8,042 nt of DNA from JAKLDO01 sp035354435 (lineage in GTDB: Bacteria; UBP6; UBA1177): the NCBI GenBank assembly GCA_035354435.1, contig DAOQAY010000129.1:1-8042 (forward strand), written 5' to 3'. The position numbers and the translations under genes are program-made. Under the pieces are notes generated by a model. That model was not told where the DNA came from, ran no database searches, and saw nothing but the letters and a program-made list of their open reading frames with translations. Of the stretch, positions 1-7,191 are shown piece after piece (within the stretch, counting starts at the first letter, position 1; each line of letters begins with the position of its first letter).

Positions 1-1344
1 CTGAAATATATTCATCCTGAGCATGTCTCAAAAATATCGGAATATGCAAAAAGAAGACTTGAGGGTGATGATGCCGAAGACAGATATGATACTTGTATTC
101 TGACAAAGGACGGGACTGAAAGATGGGCGGATATCAAGGTTTCATTGATAGATATTGATGGCGGGAAAGCCATAATTGTCAATGCTATTGATATTACGAA
201 AAGAGTTGAAGCTGAAAGAAAAATGAAGGAAAGCAACGAGAAGCTGAGAACAACTCTTAATTCAATAGGTGACGGTGTTATATCTACTGATTCCAAGGGC
301 AATATAGTCATGATGAATCCTGTCGCTGAAAAACTTACCGGATGGATGCTGGCTGATGCGACAGGACAGCCGCTTGATAAGGTGTTTAAAATAGTAAATG
401 CTTTTACGAGAGAACAGGTTGAAAATCCTGTTTCGAAGGTGTTGAAAGAAGGTGGTGTGATAGGTCTTGCAAATCACACAGTATTGATAGGAAAGAACGG
501 AAAGGAGTTCCAGATAGCAGATAGCGGTGCTCCAATAACAGATGATTCAGGAGCGATAAACGGAGTTGTTCTTGTGTTCAGGGATGTGACAGAAAAATAT
601 CTTCTTGAGGAACAGTTGAAGCAGACACAGAAAATGGAAGCTATCGGACAGCTTGCAAGCGGTCTTGCGCATGATTTTGGAAATATGATAAGCGGAATAA
701 TCGGAAATGCTGAATTATTAAGCGGTTTTGTCAATGATAACTATGAAGCCGAATGTTATATCGAAAGAATTAAAGAAGCTTCAATGCGTGCTTTTAATAT
801 GACCAGAAGGCTTCTCGATTTTTCCAGAAAAAGCAATGGAGAGCTTGTTAAATTTGATATTAACGAACTGATTGTGAAAACGCTTGATCTTGCAACTCCC
901 GGAATCGATAAAAAAATAAAGATAACTAAAAATTTTAAGGTTGTCCGTCCTATGATAAAAGGTGACCCTGACCAGTTGCAGAATGCTTTGATCAATCTTA
1001 TGTTTAATGCGAGAGATGCCATGTCTGAGGATGGAAAACTTGAACTTGCAACTTCAGAATATTTTGTTCCGGCAGATACTGTCAATCCGATGCTGCTTAC
1101 TCCGGGAAAATATATTAAGATCAGTGTTAAAGATAACGGGTCCGGTATAAGTGAAGATATTCAGGATAAGGTTTTTGAACCTTTTTTCACAACTAAAAAA
1201 CCTGGAACGGGGACTGGTCTTGGACTGACTTCAGTCTTTAAGGCTTTAAAAGACCACCGTGGAGCCGTTTCACTGAAGTCTAAACCGGGTGCAGGAACTG
1301 AATTTGATCTGTTTCTGCCGTTTGATAATAAGCCGCCTGAATAG
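1..1344 (+). CDS. PAS-domain sensor histidine kinase, 5'-truncated by window edge
   Basis: Membrane-independent part of a two-component sensor kinase that should autophosphorylate on histidine and pass phosphate to a response regulator not present here. The frame is open from base 1, giving 447 visible residues; the real start lies upstream. Visible residues 1-65 are the C-terminal half of a PAS/PAC domain (ending IVNAIDITKR), then a short charged helix, a second PAS at about 80-200 (GDGVISTD, VFRDVTEK), a HisKA helix with the phospho-acceptor His224 in LAHDFGN, and a HATPase domain with the N box NLMFNARDAM (Asn336), the G1 box DNGSG (Asp378), FEPFFTTK and GTGTGLGL. The dimerisation motif is HDFGN rather than the commoner HDFNN; the Asp and the Asn at H+4, linked to phosphatase activity in HisKA kinases, are kept. 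It ends straight after the ATPase domain, with no receiver. No membrane helix is visible, but the missing N-terminus could hold one. The family call is secure; the signal sensed is unknown. Confidence 0.95.
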   Translation: MKYIHPEHVSKISEYAKRRLEGDDAEDRYDTCILTKDGTERWADIKVSLIDIDGGKAIIVNAIDITKRVEAERKMKESNEKLRTTLNSIGDGVISTDSKGNIVMMNPVAEKLTGWMLADATGQPLDKVFKIVNAFTREQVENPVSKVLKEGGVIGLANHTVLIGKNGKEFQIADSGAPITDDSGAINGVVLVFRDVTEKYLLEEQLKQTQKMEAIGQLASGLAHDFGNMISGIIGNAELLSGFVNDNYEAECYIERIKEASMRAFNMTRRLLDFSRKSNGELVKFDINELIVKTLDLATPGIDKKIKITKNFKVVRPMIKGDPDQLQNALINLMFNARDAMSEDGKLELATSEYFVPADTVNPMLLTPGKYIKISVKDNGSGISEDIQDKVFEPFFTTKKPGTGTGLGLTSVFKALKDHRGAVSLKSKPGAGTEFDLFLPFDNKPPE

Positions 1345-1351
1345 AAAACAT

Positions 1352-1356
1352 GGAGA
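1352..1356 (+). promoter_or_regulatory. Ribosome binding site of pyrF (decides the start)
   Basis: GGAGA lies 6 nt before the ATG at 1363 but directly against the alternative in-frame ATG at 1357. Only the 1363 start has workable spacing. The site lies in the 18-nt gap after the kinase stop codon. Confidence 0.75.
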
Positions 1357-1362
1357 ATGTTA

Positions 1363-2064
1363 ATGGAAAAAGGTAAGATCTTTGTTGCACTTGATGTCAA
1401 CACAAAAGCGGAAGCACTTGAAATTGTTAATGAATTGCAGGGTCTCGGTGCATGTTTTAAAATAGGGAAACAGCTTTTTACAGCTGAAGGACCTGAACTT
1501 GTCAGAGAAATTGTAAAAATGGGAGAGGATGTTTTTCTTGACCTTAAATATCACGATATTCCAAACACTGTCGCAATGGCAGGCGCTGCAGCGGCAAAAC
1601 TGGGAGTGAAGGTTTTCAATGTCCATGCCGGCGGCGGAAGAAAAATGATGGAGGCTGTCAGGGCGGAAATGAATAAACTTCAAAATCCTCCGATGGTGCT
1701 TGCTGTAACAGTTCTGACCAGTATGGCTGAAGAGGATCTGAAGGAAACCGGTATTTCTGTAAGCCCGGCGGAACAGGTGAAGCGGCTTGCACTGCTTGCA
1801 AAAGCATCTGGCATGGACGGTGTTGTTGCCAGCCCTCTTGAAGTTGAGATGATACGGAATGCCTGCGGTCCAGATTTTAAAATACTTACTCCTGGTATTC
1901 GTCCTGCATCAAGTTCGGCGGATGACCAGAAAAGAATTGCAACTCCGGCATCGGCATTAAGATCGGGAAGTGATTATCTGGTGATCGGGAGACCGATAAC
2001 TGGTGCCAAAGACAGAAGAAAAGCTTTTATTGAGATATTGAAGGAGATTCAGGATTCTCAATAG
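1363..2064 (+). CDS. pyrF: Orotidine 5'-phosphate decarboxylase
   Basis: Cytosolic enzyme of the last step of de novo UMP synthesis: OMP to UMP plus CO2. It has 233 residues, a normal length for the bacterial (class I) enzyme, and forms one TIM barrel that works as a dimer. Visible active-site elements are Asp11 (VALDV), Lys33 (FKIGK), the catalytic tetrad motif DLKYHDI (Asp60, Lys62, Asp65, Ile66), His88 (NVHAGGG), the Thr-Ser of TVLTSM, TPGIRP with the following flexible loop, and the phosphate-gripping Arg210 in VIGRP. I chose the ATG at 1363 over 1357 because the GGAGA site is correctly spaced only for 1363, and Met-Glu-Lys-Gly-Lys then leads directly into the first beta strand. It lies 18 nt after the upstream kinase on the same strand and is probably co-transcribed with it. 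Its last 38 bases overlap the end of the convergent hybrid kinase. No other pyrimidine gene is in view. All key residues are present, so it should be active. Confidence 0.97.
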   Translation: MEKGKIFVALDVNTKAEALEIVNELQGLGACFKIGKQLFTAEGPELVREIVKMGEDVFLDLKYHDIPNTVAMAGAAAAKLGVKVFNVHAGGGRKMMEAVRAEMNKLQNPPMVLAVTVLTSMAEEDLKETGISVSPAEQVKRLALLAKASGMDGVVASPLEVEMIRNACGPDFKILTPGIRPASSSADDQKRIATPASALRSGSDYLVIGRPITGAKDRRKAFIEILKEIQDSQ

Positions 2065-5000
2065 ATTTTCTTAATGATCCCCATTCATCTTTAATATTTT
2101 TCAACAATGCTGAAATAATCTCAGGTTCATAATTTTCAGTATTTTCAAGAGTTTTTGCCAAGAGTCCCAGCTTGTTGAATCGTATATTTAAAGCAGCACC
2201 TTTCAAAGCGTGGGCCGTTCTTTTTATTTTTTCAGTTTCGTTGTCTGATATGATCTTGTCCAGACTGTCAACATATTCATCAATAACTTCTATTGCTTCT
2301 ATCAGGAATTCGTCCAGAAGTTTTTCTTTTCCGTTGAATTCTTTTAGCAAAGTCTCCCTGTCAAACTGAACTGGTTCTGAAGTTTCTTTGACCTGAACCG
2401 GTTTTTCAGGTGATCTTTTATTGGAAAGATATTTAATAATTGTGACAGAAAGCTCATCAATATTGATAGGTTTTGTGAGAAAATGATCCATTCCGGCTTC
2501 AATGCACCGTTCTTTTTCGCCTTTTATTGCACCTGCAGTCAATGCGATTATAGGACATCGTTTCCCGGAATTTAATTCAATATCTCTTATTTCTTTTGCG
2601 GCTGTATATCCATCTTTTCCAGGCATCTGAATATCCATAAGAATAATGTCGGGATGATATTCAGAATATTTTTCAACTGCTTCAAATCCGTCTGTAGCTT
2701 CAATAAATTCAGCATGTTGAAATGTTTCAGACAGAAGAGTTTTTACAAGACTCATGTTCAGTGCAACATCTTCAACGATCATGATCCTTGGATTTTCAGG
2801 TTTATTATTTTGATTCGTTTCCGTTTTTTGCTCGTTATTTTTTGTAAGACCATTGAAATCGGGGTTTTTTAAATTACTCAGCAGTCTGAAGAGTTCACCC
2901 AGCTTGATAGGTTTTGTGAGTTTGTGTCTTACATTAAGTTTCTGACATTCTGAATGGATATATGCATCATCGGAAGAACTGTGCAGAAGAATAATATCCA
3001 TGTCATAATGCAATTCTCTGATCATGGAAATCAGCTCAATTCCGTTCATTCCAGGCATAAGGTAATCAACAATAACAACATCAAACGATCCGGATCTAGC
3101 AATTATATTGAGCCCTTCAGCAGCGCTTGATGCAGTTTCAGAATGGATTTTCCAGATTTCAAGGGTGTGTTTAAGGATCATCTGATTGTTTGAATTATCA
3201 TCTATAATTAAAACATTGCCGATATTCTGAATATTTCCGGGTTGAAGCGGATCACCATATTCATATGTTTTTTCGATAGTAAAAGAAAAAGTACTTCCTT
3301 TTTCCAGAATACTTTCGACAACAAACGCACCTCCCATTTTTTGCAGAAGTTTGTTAGATATCGTCAAACCGAGTCCTGTTCCGCCAAATCTTCTTGTTGT
3401 TGATGCATCAGCCTGTGAAAAAGCATAAAAAAGATTTTTCTGCTGTTCAGCCGTGATCCCGATTCCGGTGTCTCTGACTGAAAAGAAGAATTTGCCATGG
3501 TTTTCGACATCTGTTTTTTTGAAATTCAGTTTTATTTCGACTTCGCCTTTTTCGGTGAATTTAACAGCATTGCCGAGAAGATTGATCATGATCTGTTTTA
3601 ATCTCAGTGGATCTACCGTTGCAAATCTCGGAAGTTCAGGGTCTATATTGAGAAGTATCTCTATATTTTTCAAAGATGCGTTGTATTTGACAATATCTGC
3701 GGCCTGTTCCACAAGCTCAATAATATTGGTCTTTATTTCATCTATTTCGAGTTTTCCTGCCTCAATTTTTGAGAAATCAAGAATATCATTAATGATTCCG
3801 AGCAGAGAGTGTGCTGAAGCATAAGAATTCGCAGCGTATTCTTTCTGCACCGGATCAAGGTTCGAATTTCTGAGAAGTTCCGTAAACCCGATAACACCAT
3901 TGAGCGGTGTTCTGATCTCGTGACTCATGTTTGCGAGAAATTCAGACTTGAATCTGCTGGCATTTTCAGCAATCTTTTTTGCATTTATAAGTTCATTTTC
4001 AGCAATTTTTCTGGAGGTTATATTATGCATGATCTCAACCAGCATTGTTATATTTCTATTCTGGTCAAATATAGGAATAGTTGTCGCATCAAACCAGACA
4101 TCCATTTCAGGAAGATATTTTTCTACAGAAACAGGAATTTTTAACTGTAATGCTCTTTCTGAGGGGCATAAATTGCATTTTTTTCCATGTCCCATAATTT
4201 CGTAACATTTTTTTCCATCAACTTCAGAAGGTTCTTTGCCGATAAAGTCATATCCGGCCTGATTATATGAGATAACTGTATTGTCAGGTCGTTGAAGCGA
4301 TATGATGTCTGGAATTCCGTTCAGAATGGTCTTAAGCAGAAGCTTTTCTCTCATTAACTCAGTCTCGGTAATTTTATGTTCTGAAATATCTTTTGCTGAA
4401 GCATAGATCAGTCCATCGGAAAGCTGCCAGCTCCACTCGATCATTCTGTATCCTCCTACTTTACAGGCACACAGATTGATGAAGTTCTTGATATTTCTAC
4501 CATTTTTTATTTCTTCAAGAGCTGTTTTTGTCGATTCAATATCTTTCGGATGGGCAATATCAAGAAAACTTTTATTTTCCAGTTCATTTTTCGAAAAACC
4601 GAGAAGATTTTCCCATGCACTGTTCACTTTAATAAAATTGCCATCAATGGTTGTAATACAAAGAAGATCCAGATCAAGGGAGAAAAATTTCTCAATATTG
4701 TTCTGTTCCAGCTTTTTATCTGTTATATCAATGAACATAGTTACAAAATAATGCTTCATGGGAGAATAGACGCTGACCTTGAACCATTTTCCCAAAGGGA
4801 GTGAATACTGCTCAAAAGAGTATTCTCCGTTATTGAGAGCGACTTCGCCGAAGATTCTGATTCTGTTGCTTATTTCAGCGTTTTTTACTGATATGATTGA
4901 TGTAATTGTTTTTCCTACTGTGGAGTTTTTCGTGAATCCGGTGATTTTCTCATATGTTCTGTTCAGGTCAATGAATTCATAATCACATGGGAATCCTGTT

Positions 5001-5089
5001 CGATCAAGAATTATTTTGAAAAGTGCAAATCCGAAAGGTGACCGTTGAATAAGAGACTCATAAAAAATATCCTCTTTTCTCCTCTCCAT
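2027..5089 (-). CDS. Hybrid sensor histidine kinase, PAS-PAS-PAS-HisKA-HATPase-REC-REC-HPt
   Basis: Cytoplasmic phosphorelay kinase of 1020 residues with no visible signal peptide or membrane helix. Domains in order (approximate): PAS 8-126, PAS 128-240 (DLDLLCITTIDG, HPKDI), PAS 248-362 with a Cys295/Cys305/Cys308 cluster, HisKA 378-444 with His390 in FLANMSHEIRTPLNG, HATPase 490-610 (NLLGNAVKFTEKG, DTGIG, FGGTGLGL), receiver 1 at 625-738 (IIDDN, phospho-acceptor Asp675 in VDYLMPGMNG, Lys726 in LTKPIK), an Asn/Lys/Gln-rich linker at 743-766, receiver 2 at 768-888 (IVEDVALN, Asp819 in LMDIQMPGKDG, ALTAGA, FLTKPI) and a C-terminal HPt with His960 in AHALKGAA. All catalytic and phospho-acceptor residues are present, so the inferred relay is His390 to a receiver Asp to His960 to an external regulator. 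Architecture resembles BarA/EvgS-type tripartite kinases, without their membrane part. I chose the ATG at 5089: it has AGGAGAGAG just upstream, whereas the in-frame ATG at 5110 has none. The final 38 bases are antisense to the end of pyrF. Cognate regulator and ligand are unknown. Confidence 0.97.
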   Translation of the reverse strand: MERRKEDIFYESLIQRSPFGFALFKIILDRTGFPCDYEFIDLNRTYEKITGFTKNSTVGKTITSIISVKNAEISNRIRIFGEVALNNGEYSFEQYSLPLGKWFKVSVYSPMKHYFVTMFIDITDKKLEQNNIEKFFSLDLDLLCITTIDGNFIKVNSAWENLLGFSKNELENKSFLDIAHPKDIESTKTALEEIKNGRNIKNFINLCACKVGGYRMIEWSWQLSDGLIYASAKDISEHKITETELMREKLLLKTILNGIPDIISLQRPDNTVISYNQAGYDFIGKEPSEVDGKKCYEIMGHGKKCNLCPSERALQLKIPVSVEKYLPEMDVWFDATTIPIFDQNRNITMLVEIMHNITSRKIAENELINAKKIAENASRFKSEFLANMSHEIRTPLNGVIGFTELLRNSNLDPVQKEYAANSYASAHSLLGIINDILDFSKIEAGKLEIDEIKTNIIELVEQAADIVKYNASLKNIEILLNIDPELPRFATVDPLRLKQIMINLLGNAVKFTEKGEVEIKLNFKKTDVENHGKFFFSVRDTGIGITAEQQKNLFYAFSQADASTTRRFGGTGLGLTISNKLLQKMGGAFVVESILEKGSTFSFTIEKTYEYGDPLQPGNIQNIGNVLIIDDNSNNQMILKHTLEIWKIHSETASSAAEGLNIIARSGSFDVVIVDYLMPGMNGIELISMIRELHYDMDIILLHSSSDDAYIHSECQKLNVRHKLTKPIKLGELFRLLSNLKNPDFNGLTKNNEQKTETNQNNKPENPRIMIVEDVALNMSLVKTLLSETFQHAEFIEATDGFEAVEKYSEYHPDIILMDIQMPGKDGYTAAKEIRDIELNSGKRCPIIALTAGAIKGEKERCIEAGMDHFLTKPINIDELSVTIIKYLSNKRSPEKPVQVKETSEPVQFDRETLLKEFNGKEKLLDEFLIEAIEVIDEYVDSLDKIISDNETEKIKRTAHALKGAALNIRFNKLGLLAKTLENTENYEPEIISALLKNIKDEWGSLRKSIENPESPSISQ

Positions 5090-5092
5090 TTT

Positions 5093-5101
5093 CTCTCTCC
5101 T
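5093..5101 (-). promoter_or_regulatory. Ribosome binding site of the hybrid kinase (decides the start)
   Basis: On the minus strand AGGAGAGAG is followed by AAA and the ATG at 5089. The core AGGAGA is 6 nt from that ATG and lies inside the first codons if the ATG at 5110 were used, so it favours the shorter product. Confidence 0.75.
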
Positions 5102-5118
5102 GAAAAACATTCACAAAT

Positions 5119-5146
5119 ATTTTAACCAGTAGCGTGATTTGTGCAA
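5119..5146 (-). promoter_or_regulatory. Candidate sigma70-type promoter of the hybrid kinase
   Basis: Reading the minus strand, TTGCAC (5146-5141) and TAAAAT (5124-5119) are separated by 16 nt. Each matches its consensus at 4-5 of 6 positions. Predicted transcription start is near 5112, giving a leader of about 20 nt that contains the ribosome binding site. This is inferred from sequence match and position alone; AT-rich spacers yield such matches by chance. Confidence 0.4.
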
Positions 5147-5151
5147 TTTTA

Positions 5152-5180
5152 ATGACTTTAGGATGATTTTGAGATATAAA
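5152..5180 (+). promoter_or_regulatory. Candidate sigma70-type promoter of ligA
   Basis: ATGACT (5152-5157; shares the TGAC core of TTGACA) and TATAAA (5175-5180; 5 of 6 matches to TATAAT) are separated by exactly 17 nt. Predicted transcription start is near 5187, about 27 nt before the ligA start codon. It would drive ligA and the DUF3467 gene. Position and spacing are good; no experimental support. Confidence 0.45.
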
Positions 5181-5203
5181 TCACCTGAAAAACCTTAAAT
5201 TCG

Positions 5204-5208
5204 AGGGG
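5204..5208 (+). promoter_or_regulatory. Ribosome binding site of ligA
   Basis: AGGGG followed by TGATT resembles the extended anti-SD complement (AGGAGGTGAT) and lies 5 nt before the TTG at 5214. It overlaps the alternative GTG at 5208, which has no properly spaced site of its own. It therefore favours the TTG start, though not decisively. Confidence 0.5.
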
Positions 5209-5213
5209 TGATT

Positions 5214-7190
5214 TTGAAAGAACGGTATCTTGAGCTTGTAAATCTTTTAAACAGGGCATCATCTGCATATTATCGGGACGATTCCCCTATTATGAGCGAT
5301 GCGGAATATGATGTGCTTTACCGTGAGCTTGTTGATATTGAAACAGCAGATCCTTCCATCAGAGTTCAGTATTCGCCTACGATGCGAGTCGGTTCGGTTG
5401 TCAGAGAAGGTTTCAGAAAAGTTGTTCATTCAGAAAAGATGATGTCGCTTGACGATGCTTTTGAAGTTGAAGAAGTTGAATCTTTTTTCAACAGGCTTGA
5501 GTTCAGTCCTGAGTCGGGTTTTGTCGTTGAACACAAGATAGACGGTCTTGCCGTCAACATAATCTATCATAATGGCAGATATTTTAAAGCGGCGACAAGA
5601 GGTGACGGTGAAACAGGTGAAGATGTCACTGAAAATGTTGCAACTGTCAAGGATGTTCCGCTGGAAATTGCAGAATTCAGTGAAATCGAAAAGATTGAAA
5701 TACGCGGAGAAGTATATCTGCCTGTAAAAAGTTTTAATGATTTAAATGAAAAAAAATTGAAAAACAGTGAAAAACCGTTTGCCAATCCCAGAAATGCCGC
5801 GGCAGGATCTCTGCGCCAGCTTGATCCCAGGATAACAGCTTCAAGAAATCTCAAGTTTTTTGCTTACGGCATAACCGGGTTGACGGCTCTGCCGGTTGAA
5901 ACTCAGGAAAAGTTCCATTCATTTCTGCGGGCGATAGGATTTAAAACCCCTGATTTCAGTATAATTGTGAAAATTGAAGATATAGAGTCGATAATAAGCC
6001 ACATACTTAATGTCAGAGCGGATCTTCCGTATGATATTGACGGACTGGTTGTCAAGCTGAACAGTTTTGAAGAACAGAAAAGGGCGGGAGTTCTTACAAA
6101 ATCACCCAGATGGGCTATTGCCTATAAGCTTCCTGCAATCGAAAAAACCACTAAAATCAATGAGATAACATGGCAGGTCGGTAGAACTGGAGTTGTTACC
6201 CCTGTTGCAGAACTTGATGCTGTCGAAATCGGCGGAGTTGTTGTGAAAAGAGCGACTTTGCATAATATTGATGAGATCAGAAGAAAAGGGCTGATGGTGG
6301 GAGACACCGTTTTTATAAGAAGGGCCGGAGATGTCATTCCTGAAGTCATAGCGCCTGTCGAACAGATGAGAACCGGTGATGAAGTGACAGTGCTTGCGCC
6401 TTACAATTGTCCGGTCTGCGATTCTCTGCTTGTTAAAGATGAAGATAAGATAGCGCTTAAATGTCCCAACATTAACTGTCCTGCAAAAGTAACCGGATCT
6501 ATTGAACATTTTGCTTCAAGAAAAGGTCTTGATATCGACGGATTGGGTGAAAAGCAGATTGAATTCCTGTACGGGAAGGGCTGGCTTAAATCGGTTGCCG
6601 ACATATATAAATTGAAGAATTTCTCGATGTTCCTCAGTGCAGAAAAAGGATGGGGTGAAAAAAGTGTCAATAATCTGCTCGAAGCGATAATCAGAAGCAA
6701 AGAAGTGAAATTTCAGAATTTCCTTTATGCACTCGGGATCGACAGCGTCGGAGAGTTTCTGGCAGGGGAACTTGCAAAAAACTTCACAATTCAAGAACTT
6801 ATGACCGCTGAAACCGGAATGCTTACAGCCATTGACGGAATAGGTGAAACAGTCGCACAGTCAATTAAAAATTTCTTTTCAAACCCTCAAAATAAAGAAG
6901 CTGTTGACAGACTTTTAAAAGAATTGACAATTGTATATCCCGAAAAAAGTGATCTTACTACCAAAATACTTTCCGGAAAAACATTTGTAATTACTGGGGA
7001 ATTATCACAATTAAGAGAAGTTTTTGCTGAAAAAATAAAAGCACTTGGTGGAAAAGTTTCATCATCAGTCAGTAAAAAGACACACTATCTTCTTGCCGGA
7101 AGTAACGCCGGAAGTAAACTTGCAAAAGCAACAGAACTTGGCGTCAAAGTTATAAACGAAGAAGAATTCAAACAACTTATTGGAGGATAA
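5214..7190 (+). CDS. ligA: NAD+-dependent DNA ligase LigA
   Basis: Seals 3'-OH/5'-phosphate nicks in duplex DNA in replication and repair, using NAD+ to form a ligase-AMP intermediate. Numbered from the GTG at 5208 (660 residues; 658 from TTG 5214), the order is: domain Ia at 1-60 (YYRDDSPIMSDAEYD, NMN binding); nucleotidyltransferase domain at 65-315 with adenylated Lys110 in EHKIDG, RGDGETGEDVT, EIRGEVY, ANPRNAAAGSLRQLD and DGLVVKL; OB fold at about 318-390 (TWQVGRTGVVTPVAEL); a four-Cys zinc site at Cys401, Cys404, Cys419 and Cys424; helix-hairpin-helix repeats at about 430-580 (GLDIDGLGEKQIE, AIDGIGETVAQSI); and a C-terminal BRCT domain at 585-660 (FVITGEL, KTHYLLAG). Length is typical for the family and every hallmark is intact, so it should be functional. 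Start choice lies between GTG 5208 and TTG 5214; the AGGGG site is spaced for TTG. It lies divergent from the hybrid kinase, and its last codons carry the ribosome binding site of the next gene. Confidence 0.98.
   Translation: MKERYLELVNLLNRASSAYYRDDSPIMSDAEYDVLYRELVDIETADPSIRVQYSPTMRVGSVVREGFRKVVHSEKMMSLDDAFEVEEVESFFNRLEFSPESGFVVEHKIDGLAVNIIYHNGRYFKAATRGDGETGEDVTENVATVKDVPLEIAEFSEIEKIEIRGEVYLPVKSFNDLNEKKLKNSEKPFANPRNAAAGSLRQLDPRITASRNLKFFAYGITGLTALPVETQEKFHSFLRAIGFKTPDFSIIVKIEDIESIISHILNVRADLPYDIDGLVVKLNSFEEQKRAGVLTKSPRWAIAYKLPAIEKTTKINEITWQVGRTGVVTPVAELDAVEIGGVVVKRATLHNIDEIRRKGLMVGDTVFIRRAGDVIPEVIAPVEQMRTGDEVTVLAPYNCPVCDSLLVKDEDKIALKCPNINCPAKVTGSIEHFASRKGLDIDGLGEKQIEFLYGKGWLKSVADIYKLKNFSMFLSAEKGWGEKSVNNLLEAIIRSKEVKFQNFLYALGIDSVGEFLAGELAKNFTIQELMTAETGMLTAIDGIGETVAQSIKNFFSNPQNKEAVDRLLKELTIVYPEKSDLTTKILSGKTFVITGELSQLREVFAEKIKALGGKVSSSVSKKTHYLLAGSNAGSKLAKATELGVKVINEEEFKQLIGG
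7182..7186 (+). promoter_or_regulatory. Ribosome binding site of the DUF3467 gene, inside the ligA 3' end
   Basis: GGAGG forms part of the last Gly-Gly codons of ligA and is 5 nt before the ATG at 7192. The ligA stop codon (7188-7190) lies between them, so ribosomes ending ligA finish on this site, which suggests translational coupling. Confidence 0.8.
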
Positions 7191-7191
7191 A

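Larger units (their letters stand above)
5135..5217. repeat. Cluster of TGATTT motifs with an 8-bp inverted repeat in the divergent spacer
   Basis: TGATTT occurs at 5135-5140, 5164-5169 and 5209-5214 on the plus strand and at 5178-5183 on the minus strand. AAATCACC (5178-5185) and GGTGATTT (5207-5214) form a perfect 8-bp inverted repeat with a 21-nt gap. The 9-mer TGATTTTGA is repeated at 5164-5172 and 5209-5217. The copies fall in or beside the promoter elements of both divergent genes and over the ligA start. It could be an operator or, if transcribed, a stem masking the ligA ribosome binding site. Similar GGTGATTTT words also occur inside genes in this window, so chance is not excluded. 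Confidence 0.35.

Noticed and set aside
145..147. TTG as the start of the first histidine kinase
   Set aside because: The frame is open upstream to base 1 and the upstream codons encode the body of a PAS/PAC domain, so this TTG is an internal Leu.
1357..1359. ATG as the start of pyrF
   Set aside because: It touches the GGAGA site with no spacer; the ATG at 1363 has correct spacing.
1984..1997. Stem-loop ATCGG-GAGA-CCGAT as a terminator for the kinase transcript
   Set aside because: Only 5 bp with no T tract, and it encodes the conserved phosphate-binding VIGRP segment of PyrF, which explains the sequence.
5108..5110. ATG as the start of the hybrid kinase
   Set aside because: No ribosome binding site precedes it, while a strong one precedes the ATG at 5089. 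The upstream codons would be the ribosome binding site itself.
6102..6509. Long antisense open frame inside ligA (135 codons)
   Set aside because: It lies wholly opposite a well-conserved ligase region, lacks a ribosome binding site or domain pattern, and is a shadow of the real gene. The same holds for the other antisense and offset frames within both kinases, pyrF and ligA.
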